Under the pieces are notes generated by a model. It had not been told where the DNA came from. It worked only from the letters and a program-made list of their open reading frames with translations, and did no database searches. DNA of 64,000 nucleotides from Methanomassiliicoccales archaeon RumEn M2. GTDB taxonomy: Archaea; Thermoplasmatota; Thermoplasmata; Methanomassiliicoccales; Methanomethylophilaceae. This document shows, piece after piece, positions 54,948 through 63,308 of the stretch. The number at the start of each line of letters is the position of its first letter. Positions within the stretch are counted from its first letter, which is position 1. The position numbers were made by a program, and so were the translations under genes. The DNA lies in assembly GCA_001421175.1 (NCBI GenBank), contig LJKL01000011.1, positions 1 through 64,000 on the forward strand. Reading direction: 5' to 3'.

Positions 54948-56065
54948 ATGAGAATAGAGGACTCTGTCAGAAAACATCTTCTTGACCTTAACGGAGCGGT
55001 CCACGGTGGCCAGGGGTGGCGTTACGGGGGAGTGGAGGACTTCAGCCACAACCTCAATCCTTTTGGCCCGCCGGACATCCTCAATAATGTGATCATATCT
55101 GCCACGTCCAATATAGGCCACTATCCGGACGACTCTTGTGCAGATCTTAAGAGAGTGATAGCCAAGAGGCACTCCCTGGAAGACGGCAACGTCATGGTGG
55201 GGGCAGGGTCTTCCGACATAATACGGGCGTTCCCCAACACGTTCGTGGAGCCGGGCGACAAGGTGGTCATAGCCAGGCCCACCTTCGCGGAGTACGGCAG
55301 GCAGTGCAGGGTGGCAGGTGCCAGTATAACAGATCTCCTTCTCACGGAATCTGATGATTTCAGGATCAATCGTGACAGGCTCTCAAAGCTTATACCGGGT
55401 GCTAAGGCGCTGTTCATATGCAACCCTAACAATCCGACCGGAAGAGTGGAGTCCAGAGAGCGTGTATTGAGCATAGCCGATGAATGCCTGAAGAAGAATG
55501 TGATGCTCTTCCTGGACGAGACCCTTTTGGATCTCGTGCAGGGGCATGAGGACACATCCTGCGCCGGATACATTGACGAATACCCGAACATGGTGGTGGC
55601 ATGTTCATTAACGAAATCCTTTGCGATCCCGGGGATACGCATCGGCTACGGCCTGGCCGCAGAGGGCACCGTCAAACAGATGGAGAAGGTGAGGATGGCC
55701 TGGAACGTCGGCGGCATAGAGCAGCATGTGGCGAAGATACTGATCCGGGACCACATGAATCACGTAGACAAGGCGGCTAAGATGATGGATGCCGAGAAGA
55801 GATGGATGTTCAATGCCCTGAAGGATATAGGGTTCCCCGTCTCCGATCCGGCGGACTCCTTCTTCTATTTCTGCCCGACCAGTTCCCTCGGCATAGATGC
55901 CCCTACTTTCACGGACCGAATGATGGATAGCAGGATACTCGTCAGGGACTGCAGCTCCTTCGGGAGGCCCTTCGACGGTTACGTGAGATTCTGCGTCAAG
56001 GACAGGATAAGGAACACGGCCTCGTCCAGGCGGCCCACGACGCTCTGAGGTCATTGGGCTGGTGA
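54948..56065 (+). CDS. cobD: Threonine-phosphate decarboxylase CobD, one frameshift near the C-terminus
   Basis: PLP enzyme of the aminotransferase I fold that makes (R)-1-amino-2-propanol phosphate, the linker between corrin ring and nucleotide loop. It is about 372 residues across the break. It has V-H-G-G-Q-G near 17-22, D-F-S-H-N-L-N-P-F-G-P-P near 30-41, I-C-N-P-N-N-P-T-G-R near 151-160, D-E-T-L-L-D, and the PLP lysine in C-S-L-T-K-S-F-A-I-P-G-I-R near 221-233. HisC is the alternative, but the neighbours are all cobamide genes. The uncorrected ORF ends R-R-P-T-T-L at 56048. One more G at 56018-56019 gives G-L-V-Q-A-A-H-D-A-L-R-S-L-G-W, with its TGA at 56063-56065 overlapping the cbiB GTG. 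Confidence 0.9.
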
Positions 56066-57056
56066 TAATACGGAGCTCTGGTTCAGCGCCATACTGATAA
56101 TCGCTCTGGCCTTGGCCATCGATGCGGTGGTCGGCGAAGTGCCGAACAGGATACATCCGCTCAGATGGATGGGTAACGTCCTTGCATTCCTGGACAGGCG
56201 CATAAAGAGAACGACCAGGCGAAGGACCGCACTGAAAGGTTTCCTCTCCTATGTTCTCGTTCTTTTGCTGTTCGGAGGCTCGGCGGTAGCGATAACCGCC
56301 CTGACAAAGCATTACCTCGGGGAGATAGCATGGATAATAGTCACGGCGGTGATGATGAAGATGGTCTTCGCCGTCTTCTCGTTCAGGAAGCACTGCAAGC
56401 CCATAGTCAGGGATCTCAGGGAAGGCAGGATCGAGGAAGCGGCGGCCAAGACCCAGATGATCGTCAGCCGCAACACCCGGGGGATGGATGCGGAGCACAT
56501 AGCCTCCTCATGTACGGAGAGCATATCCGAGAACTATGCTGACAGCGTCGTCTCGCCCATGCTCTACTTCGGTCTGATGGGCGTATTCGGAGGATTCCTG
56601 TTCAGATGCGCCAATCTGATGGATGCCATGTGGGGATACCGTAACGAGAAGTACGGCGATCTCGGATTCTTCCCGGCCAAGCTGGATGATGTCCTCGGTT
56701 ATGTCCCGGCAAGGATATGCCCCGTATTCGTGTCCATAGCAGCTTTCCTTTTGAGGATGAATTACAGGGATGTCCTGGCATCCGCCAAGCGGGAGAGCGT
56801 GAAGACGCCGTCCCCCAACAGCGGTTGGCCGATGGGCGCATTCGTGGGCGCTTTGGGCATCACCATGGAGAAGAAGGATGTTTACGTTATGGGGTCGGGC
56901 CCGATGCCCACCGGCGAGGATATAATGCGGTGCTGCAGACTGGTGGAGCTGTCATCAGTCGTTTTCCTGTTGCTTGTTTCAATGCCTTTATATGCCTTCC
57001 TGGGAATCCATATACAGGTCTGGGTGGAGACCATCCTGACGGGGTTGATATTCTGA
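56062..57056 (+). CDS. cbiB: Adenosylcobinamide-phosphate synthase CbiB, N-terminal frame uncertain
   Basis: Membrane enzyme that attaches aminopropanol phosphate to adenosylcobyric acid, about 331 residues. Family features: L-A-I-D-A-V-V-G-E-V-P-N-R-I-H-P near the N-terminus, S-R-N-T-R-G-M-D, S-C-T-E-S-I-S-E-N-Y-A-D-S-V-V-S-P, N-L-M-D-A-M-W-G-Y-R-N, and S-P-N-S-G-W-P-M-G-A-F. Similarity extends upstream of the first usable start in this frame (TTG 56112) through E-L-W-F-S-A-I-L. No start codon exists there in frame. GTG 56062, which overlaps the corrected cobD stop, would work if one base is missing near 56065-56070. I annotate that version. Confidence 0.85.
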
Positions 57057-57097
57057 TACGACCGGCGATTAGGAGCCGCATACAATCTGCGGAGGGG

Positions 57098-57787
57098 ATG
57101 CCCAACGCAGTCATAGAATTCGATGAGGATATGGAGTTCCTGTCCTCGGCTCTTCTGAACGGCGGCTCGAAGGTGTCCCGTTCCGTGATGATAATGCAGG
57201 TCCCCAAGGACCACATGTGTTCAGAGCCGAAGAAGGAGGTCGTATCCAGGATCAAGGCCCTGGGTCTTCCTTCCGATACTGTCTCGTTCATGACCGCGGC
57301 CGAGGTGGATTATGTATTCACCGAAGCTTACGTATCATACGAGGGTGTGGAAATGGCTGCATTTGTGACTGCGGGCCTAAGCAACCAGGTGGTGGCGGGG
57401 GAGGTCCTGGAGAATTGGGAGGAGAGGCATGCGCTGTCCAATGAGCGAAGCAGGGCACTTCGTCCGGGAACAATAAACATAATAGTCGTTTCATCGAAGC
57501 CTTTGACGGAAGTCGGGAAGGTCAATGCCGTCATCACCGCCACGGAGGCAAAGACCGCCGCCCTCAATTATCTCGGTTATAAGGAGACGGGCACCACCAG
57601 CGATGCCGTCGCCATAGCTTCGCCTGAGGGAGAGAACGGTATAGATTTCACAGGCACTGGCACATCTATAGGCATCGCAACGGCCAGGGCAGTCAGGAAA
57701 GCTGTGGCCACCGCCCTGATGAGACGTGATGATTTCCCGGTTGGATATACGGATAAGAAGAAAGAGAAACTCAGAGAAGGTATATGA
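57098..57787 (+). CDS. cbiZ: Adenosylcobinamide amidohydrolase CbiZ
   Basis: Removes the aminopropanol side chain from adenosylcobinamide to regenerate adenosylcobyric acid, letting the cell remodel scavenged corrinoids. It has 229 residues from ATG 57098. Family features: F-L-S-S-A-L-L-N-G-G near 13-22, V-M-I-M-Q-V-P-K-D-H near 29-38, T-A-G-L-S-N near 90-95, G-T-I-N-I-I-V-V, A-V-I-T-A-T-E-A-K-T-A-A-L and G-T-S-I-G-I-A-T-A-R-A-V. The open frame reaches upstream into cbiB, and a few residues of similarity may precede ATG 57098, but no other start codon lies near. The stop abuts the cobS ATG. CbiZ is typical of archaeal and some bacterial salvage pathways. Confidence 0.9.
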   Translation: MPNAVIEFDEDMEFLSSALLNGGSKVSRSVMIMQVPKDHMCSEPKKEVVSRIKALGLPSDTVSFMTAAEVDYVFTEAYVSYEGVEMAAFVTAGLSNQVVAGEVLENWEERHALSNERSRALRPGTINIIVVSSKPLTEVGKVNAVITATEAKTAALNYLGYKETGTTSDAVAIASPEGENGIDFTGTGTSIGIATARAVRKAVATALMRRDDFPVGYTDKKKEKLREGI

Positions 57788-58888
57788 ATGACTGATTATG
57801 AGATAAGATTGGGAACGAGCCTCAACGATGACGAGGAGAAGCCCGTCAAGTCGTCCGGACCTGTTCTGGGGTCGGCGCAGAGTGAGACTGAAGCAGATTC
57901 GGAGCGATCTTCCGGAGAGACTGTTGAAGAACCGCCTCAGGCCTACCAGGCAGAGAAGGAGCAGTTCGTTGCCGAAGAACCGCCTCAGGAGGCTTGGGTA
58001 GAGGCCCAGCCTGCCGCGGCAGAGGAACAGCCGGAACCTGAGAAACCGAAGAAGAAGGAGAGATCCAGCACTGCCGGTTCCGCCGCCAAGGGGATGCTGT
58101 CATTCTTCACGATCCTGCCCGTAGATGCCGATAATAGTGACATAGACGCCATGAATCAGAACTTCTGGCTCACGCCTATGCTGATAGGTGTGTTCTACGG
58201 TATCCTGGCAGTGATATCCTTCTACATATTCCAGTGGCTTTTCGGCTTCAACCTCGGGATTTTGCTGACCATGGCGGTGTTGATCGTCATGAACCGCATG
58301 CTGCACCTTGACGGCCTTATGGATACGGCCGACGGTCTGACCGTTGCCGGAACCCAAGAGGATCATGTACGAGCCTTGAAGGATACCCACGTAGGAGCAG
58401 GAGCGATAGTCGCGGTCATATTGATCCTGATTGCCACACTGTTCGCATACATGACATTCGGGTTCTTGGGAGCGATCGTAGCGTTATTCGTCGGAGAGGT
58501 CACAGCCAAAATGACCCAGGTGGCAGCGGCGGCATTCGGTGAGCCCGGGAACGGCATGGCCGGAGACAGCGTCCGCAACACTGACAAGGACAAATTCATA
58601 CTGTCATATCTGATATCCGTGGCGATCTGCGTCATATGGGCGGTCATTGTGATCGGCATCGTGATAACAGTCAATGACTCCGTGTGGTCCAAATTCGACA
58701 CGTATTTCGTGATATCTGCGGCGTTGGCAGCGATAGTGGCCCCCCTGTGGGGAGTGGCCATGGCAAAGCTGGCGAACAAGAACTTCGGCTATGTCAACGG
58801 AGACGTGCTCGGAGCATCCAACGAGACGGGCCGCCTGGCGGTCCTGCTGATGTTCGCGATGTTCCTGAATCTGCTGTTCCGCATCTGA
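57788..58888 (+). CDS. cobS: Adenosylcobinamide-GDP ribazoletransferase CobS with an acidic N-terminal extension
   Basis: Membrane enzyme joining adenosylcobinamide-GDP to alpha-ribazole (phosphate); 366 residues, whereas CobS is usually about 250. The extra 95 residues at the N-terminus are hydrophilic, rich in Glu, Pro, Ala and Gln, and look disordered, with an E-E-P-P-Q-E/A repeat. The catalytic part begins F-F-T-I-L-P-V-D near 105. It has the metal motif H-L-D-G-L-M-D-T-A-D-G-L near 175-186, D-T-H-V-G-A-G-A, and N-G-D-V-L-G-A-S-N-E near 337-346, with six or seven membrane helices. The start directly follows the cbiZ stop. The frame is intact. Confidence 0.93.
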   Translation: MTDYEIRLGTSLNDDEEKPVKSSGPVLGSAQSETEADSERSSGETVEEPPQAYQAEKEQFVAEEPPQEAWVEAQPAAAEEQPEPEKPKKKERSSTAGSAAKGMLSFFTILPVDADNSDIDAMNQNFWLTPMLIGVFYGILAVISFYIFQWLFGFNLGILLTMAVLIVMNRMLHLDGLMDTADGLTVAGTQEDHVRALKDTHVGAGAIVAVILILIATLFAYMTFGFLGAIVALFVGEVTAKMTQVAAAAFGEPGNGMAGDSVRNTDKDKFILSYLISVAICVIWAVIVIGIVITVNDSVWSKFDTYFVISAALAAIVAPLWGVAMAKLANKNFGYVNGDVLGASNETGRLAVLLMFAMFLNLLFRI

Positions 58889-58891
58889 GAG

Positions 58892-59509
58892 ATGGACGCG
58901 CTGATAATGGCCGGGGGCAAGGGCACCCGCATGGGCCGATGCGGGATAGAGAAGCCCATGCAGCCCGTGGGCGGGGTACCGACGATACAGAGAGTGGTAT
59001 CCGCGGTATCCCGCTCCAAATCCGTCAGCAGGGTCGTCGTGTCCGTGAGCTCCAATACTCCTGAGACGGAGAGGTTCCTCAAATCCAAGGGAGTGGAGAC
59101 GATAAGGACCTCCGGAGACGGCTTCATGGAGGATCTTCATGCCGCTTTGGAAGTATTGGATTCCGATTTCGTCTTGACCGTGCCCTCCGATCTGCCCATG
59201 ATAATGACATGGGAGGTCAACGCCTTCGCCGAGTTCTTCAGGCCTGAGATGGAATCCGCCATAGTCGTGGTGGATGAGGATACGGTTCTCGGTACTGGTG
59301 TGAAACCCTCCTACGTCGTAGAACTGGATGACGGAAGGTGGGTGCTCTCCGGGCTCTGCATAGTTGACAGGAAGAAGACCCTGGAGGGGGTCTATCTGAA
59401 TGAGGAGTACATGAGGACCGACTGGGCCGACATAGCCGTCAACGTGAACACTAAGCACGAGCTGGATCTGGCAAGAGCCATGTGTGAGAACGGGATCAGA
59501 GACCGATGA
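58892..59509 (+). CDS. cobY: GTP:adenosylcobinamide-phosphate guanylyltransferase CobY
   Basis: Archaeal, non-homologous substitute for CobU; transfers GMP to adenosylcobinamide phosphate. It has 205 residues in a nucleotidyltransferase fold: L-I-M-A-G-G-K-G-T-R-M-G near 4-15, E-K-P-M-Q-P-V near 20-26, V-P-S-D-L-P-M-I near 96-103, and a late W-A-D-I-A-V-N-V-N-T. It begins 3 nt after the cobS stop. The last 14 nt overlap the 3' end of convergent cobT. This is the last gene of the plus-strand run starting at 48953. Confidence 0.93.
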   Translation: MDALIMAGGKGTRMGRCGIEKPMQPVGGVPTIQRVVSAVSRSKSVSRVVVSVSSNTPETERFLKSKGVETIRTSGDGFMEDLHAALEVLDSDFVLTVPSDLPMIMTWEVNAFAEFFRPEMESAIVVVDEDTVLGTGVKPSYVVELDDGRWVLSGLCIVDRKKTLEGVYLNEEYMRTDWADIAVNVNTKHELDLARAMCENGIRDR

Positions 59510-60605
59510 TCTTCTCGTAGATCTCGTGCACCTTATCCAACAGCCCGGGGCAGTCTATCCTCCCCTCGCTTGCCGCCACTGCCGCGACGCATGCGCCGCC
59601 GCATCCTACGCCTTCCTTGATGTATCCCCATTCGTAGGCCTGCAGCCCCTCATGGGGGCTGTCGGAATAATCCATGTTGATGTAGACCAAGGGCACATCA
59701 GGGCTTATGTCCGATATCAGCTTGGTCACGTTGGAATTCGGGTCATTCACCAGCCATCTTGTGGTGCCGTGGATTATACGGCCCGCAATGGAAGGCTCCA
59801 GGGCTATGGCGGCGGCTATGACGGCCGCCATCTGGGTTCCGCCGCCTACTATGACAGGTATCTTCTCCGCAGCACCGATCATCATCCCGACGTTGGCGGG
59901 CATCATGGGATCGCCTACGCAGGCTATGGCCTTCAGGGGGTCCTTGGCAAGGTCACCTTTCTTGATCCCTGCGTTCCTAAGAGCCTCTTCCACCAGTTTC
60001 ATCTTGAGCTCCCGCGGGTTCTTGGGAGAGCTGCTGCTGACGTGATTCCCGTCCGTGGCTCCCATTGCCGTAAGGACCGCAAGAGCGGTGGTGGTCCCTC
60101 CTGCGCAGCTCTCGCTGATCACCAGGAAATCATTTCCTTTGGACAGCATCCTTCCGAGCATCTTGCCCTTCTCGAAGCCTTCGCGGACGTTCTTGACGGC
60201 CTTTCCCGTTGATATGTAATCGCCGCATTCTCCTCCGACATCGAAGCAGGGGATCTTGGGGTTGATCTTGCATCCGCCGTTGACTATGTACGCAGGCATA
60301 CCCGACAACTCGAGGGCCGCCATGGTAAGAGTAGCAGGGGTAGGTATTCCGCCGGGGTTGATGGGGATGCCGTCCATGCAGAGGGTCTTGCCGCATACAA
60401 GCATCTCGGCGTCGGCGGCGGGGGTGAAAAGCGTAAGTTCGGGGGTGTCGCCTGCATCGGAAACTCCCGGTATCGTTGAGGTGAGTGTGTTGGCGACGGT
60501 GCACGTGAAAACGCCCCTGCCGCCCCATATCTCAGATAGGATCCTCTCTGCGATCTCTCTGTTTCCAACGATGCTCAGGGAGGGAGGCAATTTGAATTCG
60601 GACAT
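59496..60605 (-). CDS. cobT: Nicotinate-nucleotide:base phosphoribosyltransferase family (archaeal CobT)
   Basis: Activates the lower-ligand base as its alpha-riboside phosphate for CobS; 369 residues. Family stretches: P-E-L-T-L-F-T-P-A-A-D-A-E near 55-67, N-P-G-G-I-P-T-P-A near 83-91, V-I-S-E-S-C-A-G-G-T-T-T-A-L near 161-174, and V-G-G-G-T-Q-M-A-A near 249-257. This is the archaeal branch, which lacks some bacterial CobT active-site features, so base preference cannot be told. It is transcribed leftward from a promoter (TATA-like at about 60627-60636) shared with divergent cbiP, and converges on cobY. Confidence 0.9.
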   Translation of the reverse strand: MSEFKLPPSLSIVGNREIAERILSEIWGGRGVFTCTVANTLTSTIPGVSDAGDTPELTLFTPAADAEMLVCGKTLCMDGIPINPGGIPTPATLTMAALELSGMPAYIVNGGCKINPKIPCFDVGGECGDYISTGKAVKNVREGFEKGKMLGRMLSKGNDFLVISESCAGGTTTALAVLTAMGATDGNHVSSSSPKNPRELKMKLVEEALRNAGIKKGDLAKDPLKAIACVGDPMMPANVGMMIGAAEKIPVIVGGGTQMAAVIAAAIALEPSIAGRIIHGTTRWLVNDPNSNVTKLISDISPDVPLVYINMDYSDSPHEGLQAYEWGYIKEGVGCGGACVAAVAASEGRIDCPGLLDKVHEIYEKIIGL

Positions 60606-60626
60606 TGCCGCTCCAATATCGTGCTC

Positions 60627-60690
60627 CCTTATAATCTATGAGTTCCCGGTCCCGCCTGCAACGTTTCTTTTCGCCCCACAATATAATATG
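60627..60690. promoter_or_regulatory. Divergent promoter region of cobT and cbiP
   Basis: A minus-strand TATA-like G-A-T-T-A-T-A-A-G at about 60627-60636 lies about 27 nt from the cobT ATG. A plus-strand A-A-T-A-T-A-A-T-A-T at about 60680-60689 would start a short leader with AGGAG at 60723-60727 before the cbiP ATG at 60733. Confidence 0.5.
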
Positions 60691-60732
60691 TTATTCCGAC
60701 ATCAAGGATGGAGGATATATCCAGGAGATAAG

Positions 60733-62526
60733 ATGAAACCTGTCTGGAGTAGAGTTTCCAAAGAGATAGAGGGGGAATTGGCAGGCACCAACACCTCCTG
60801 CCCGTATCATCCGTCACATTTCAGGAATCAGGAGTGCACATTCTGCTATTGCCCCTTCTATCCGTGTGAGGATCCGGATCTCGGCGAAGTCGCCGAGTCC
60901 CCCAGGCTCGGCAGGATCTGGGACTGCACCCATTGCAATTTCATTCACAGGAAGGATGTGGCCTCTTACGTTCACGGAAGGCTGAGAGCGTCCGGGATAT
61001 CCGGGCCCGGGGATCCTGCACTCGAAGAGCTGTTCCGGGAAACGAAAACGAAGTTCCACAGGAAGGGGAAAGCGGTAATGATCCTGGGTGCCACTTCCGA
61101 TGCCGGCAAATCCGTCATCGCCACGGCGATATGCCGCATTCTCAATGACCGCGGATACTCCGTGACCCCTTTCAAATCACAGAATATGAGTCTCAACTCG
61201 AGGGTCACTCACAAAGGCCATGAGATCTCCATGATACAAGACCTCCAGGCCAGGGCCGCAGGTGTCAGCAGACCGTCCTTCAGGATCAATCCCATACTCA
61301 TGAAGCCCAAGGGGGACGGAATGTCCCAGGTAGTGCTGGAGGGCGTTCCCGCAGGAGATTACAGCTCTGCCGATTATTACTCGGAATTCGTACCCGGGCC
61401 GGGTACGGACGCTCTGAAGAGGAGCATAGATTTCCTTCAGAGCAGATATGATTTCGTTGTGATGGAGGGCGCAGGGTCCCCGGCCGAGATAAACATCTAT
61501 GATTCCGACATAGCGAACATGCGTGCCGCGAAGGCGGCAGATGCCGACTGCATTCTTGTCGTCAACGTGGAATGGGGCGGTTCATACGCATACGCGGTCG
61601 GTACGTTGGATCTTCTGCATCCTGAGGACCGCAGGCGTGTGAAGGCCATAATACTCAACAATCTCAGAGGCAACGTATCCGGCATGAGGGCCGCGGCGGA
61701 AGAACTGGAGGAAATGACGGGGGTGCCTGTGATGGGGATAGTGCCACATCTTGATTTCGACCTGCCCAAGGAGGATTCGGAGAGCTTCAGAGGCGTGAAG
61801 TCCGTCGGTAAAGGGAGGACGGTTGTCGCAGTACCCAAATTCCCGAGGATATCCAACTTCACCGATCTTGACCCTCTGCTGCATGAGGATGTGACCTTAA
61901 GATTCGTATCTTCCCCCGAAGAGATGGAAGGGGCCGCGGCCGTTGTGCTGCCCGGAACCAAGAGCACCACCTCTGATCTCGAATGGCTCAGGAGAACCGG
62001 TATAGCCGGCAGGATTCTGTCACTGAAAGGCGAAGTACCGATAATGGGCATATGCGGGGGTTATCAGATGATGGGCAGAATTCTCCGCGATCCCTTCGGG
62101 ACCGAGGGGGAGCCCGGAGACACAGAGGGCCTGGGTCTTTTCGATATGGAGACGGAATGGCCGGGATCTGGCAAGAAGACCGAGAGATTCGGAGGCACCT
62201 ATATTCCGACAGGCGACCCGATCTCAGGATATGAGATACATTCCGGCATGAGCAGTTCGTCTGAGACTCCGATGATAAAGACCCGGACGGGAACAGAGGG
62301 ATCCATAAGAGAGGACGATATGCTCTTCGGCACCTATGTTCACGGTATTTTCGATAAACCCGGTTTCAGGAGGCACTTCCTTTCCAAGGCGGGATGCGCT
62401 CTGTCCGTGGAGATCGTTGACCATGATGATCACGTGGAGAATAACATCGATAAGCTGGCACATGGGGTAATGGAAGCTGTGGACGCAGAATTATTCGACA
62501 GGATATTCATGGAGGGACGCCTATGA
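60733..62526 (+). CDS. cbiP: Cobyric acid synthase CbiP with an N-terminal cysteine-rich small domain
   Basis: Glutamine-dependent amidation of cobyrinic acid diamide to cobyric acid; 597 residues against about 490 normally. The first 85 residues are a cysteine-rich small domain: C-P-Y-H-P-S-H-F near 23-30, C-T-F-C-Y-C-P-F-Y-P-C near 35-45, D-C-T-H-C-N-F-I-H-R near 65-74, likely metal binding. Then comes the BioD-like domain with P-loop G-A-T-S-D-A-G-K-S near 118-126 and F-K-S-Q-N-M-S-L-N-S, and a class I glutaminase-like domain with G-I-C-G-G-Y-Q-M-M-G (Cys near 442). The catalytic His is in Y-V-H-G-I-F. The start is ATG 60733 with AGGAG upstream. The frame is intact. Confidence 0.93.
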   Translation: MKPVWSRVSKEIEGELAGTNTSCPYHPSHFRNQECTFCYCPFYPCEDPDLGEVAESPRLGRIWDCTHCNFIHRKDVASYVHGRLRASGISGPGDPALEELFRETKTKFHRKGKAVMILGATSDAGKSVIATAICRILNDRGYSVTPFKSQNMSLNSRVTHKGHEISMIQDLQARAAGVSRPSFRINPILMKPKGDGMSQVVLEGVPAGDYSSADYYSEFVPGPGTDALKRSIDFLQSRYDFVVMEGAGSPAEINIYDSDIANMRAAKAADADCILVVNVEWGGSYAYAVGTLDLLHPEDRRRVKAIILNNLRGNVSGMRAAAEELEEMTGVPVMGIVPHLDFDLPKEDSESFRGVKSVGKGRTVVAVPKFPRISNFTDLDPLLHEDVTLRFVSSPEEMEGAAAVVLPGTKSTTSDLEWLRRTGIAGRILSLKGEVPIMGICGGYQMMGRILRDPFGTEGEPGDTEGLGLFDMETEWPGSGKKTERFGGTYIPTGDPISGYEIHSGMSSSSETPMIKTRTGTEGSIREDDMLFGTYVHGIFDKPGFRRHFLSKAGCALSVEIVDHDDHVENNIDKLAHGVMEAVDAELFDRIFMEGRL

Positions 62527-63308
62527 GGATAATGTTCCTGGGAACCTCCTCGAACAGCGGCAAGACCACCGTGGCTGCGATGATGTGCAGATATGCCGCA
62601 ATCAACGGCATATCAGTAGCTCCTTTCAAAGCATCGAATCTGTCGTCATCCTGGCACATCACAGGATCAGGCTCACCGATAGGAATAGGCCAGGCCTTTC
62701 AGGCGGTCGCTTCCGGTATCGCACCCGATGATGACATGAACCCGATACTTCTGAGGCCGGAGAAAGAAGGTGTCGTCCGGTATCTGAAGGGCAGTCCCTG
62801 CGCCATATCTGATGACGCGGCCTTTTCCGAGGTGCTTGCCTCCTTCGATCGCATCGCGGGAAAATACGATCTCGTTGTCTGTGAAGGTTCCGGATCCCCT
62901 GTGGAGCTCAATCTGAAAGGAAGAGACATAGCCAACATGCGCATGGTCAGGGAGCGCGGGATCCCGTCCGTGATAGTCGGGGATATAGAGAGGGGCGGGG
63001 TGTTCGCCGCAATATACGGGACCTGGAAGCTCATACCTGAAGAGGACAGGAGATACCTCAGGGGCTTCGTCATCAACAGATTCAGAGGAGATATCTCCGT
63101 GCTCTATCCGGGCATAGAGGAGTTGGAATCCATCACGGGGATGAGGTGCTTCGGAGTGATACCCTATGCGGACCTTCGGGTGCCGGAGGAGGATACGTCA
63201 GTATCCGAAGTCTCCTGTCGGGAAGGCCTCGTGTCCTTGGACGAGCTGCTGTCGGCATGCAGGGATTCCGTTGATCTCGACGGCATGCTGCGCATCAGTG
63301 GCACATGA
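62523..63308 (+). CDS. CbiP paralogue lacking the glutaminase domain
   Basis: 261 residues similar to the synthetase half of the preceding CbiP: P-loop G-T-S-S-N-S-G-K-T near 7-15, F-K-A-S-N-L-S-S-S near 36-44, M-N-P-I-L-L-R-P near 79-86, C-E-G-S-G-S-P-V-E-L-N near 123-133 and D-I-A-N-M-R. The frame ends after the BioD-like domain, so no amidotransferase part is present, and nothing resembling one follows. The start overlaps the cbiP stop as ATGA. It could be a partner subunit, a ligase using another amine, or a decaying duplicate; the clean frame argues for function. Confidence 0.82.
   Translation: MRIMFLGTSSNSGKTTVAAMMCRYAAINGISVAPFKASNLSSSWHITGSGSPIGIGQAFQAVASGIAPDDDMNPILLRPEKEGVVRYLKGSPCAISDDAAFSEVLASFDRIAGKYDLVVCEGSGSPVELNLKGRDIANMRMVRERGIPSVIVGDIERGGVFAAIYGTWKLIPEEDRRYLRGFVINRFRGDISVLYPGIEELESITGMRCFGVIPYADLRVPEEDTSVSEVSCREGLVSLDELLSACRDSVDLDGMLRISGT

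Noticed and set aside
56717-57097. CbiZ extended upstream within cbiB
   Set aside because: It is the out-of-phase reading of cbiB; CbiZ-like sequence begins close to 57098.
60256-60732. CbiP extended upstream
   Set aside because: It overlaps cobT on the other strand; ATG 60733 has a Shine-Dalgarno and begins the cysteine-rich domain.
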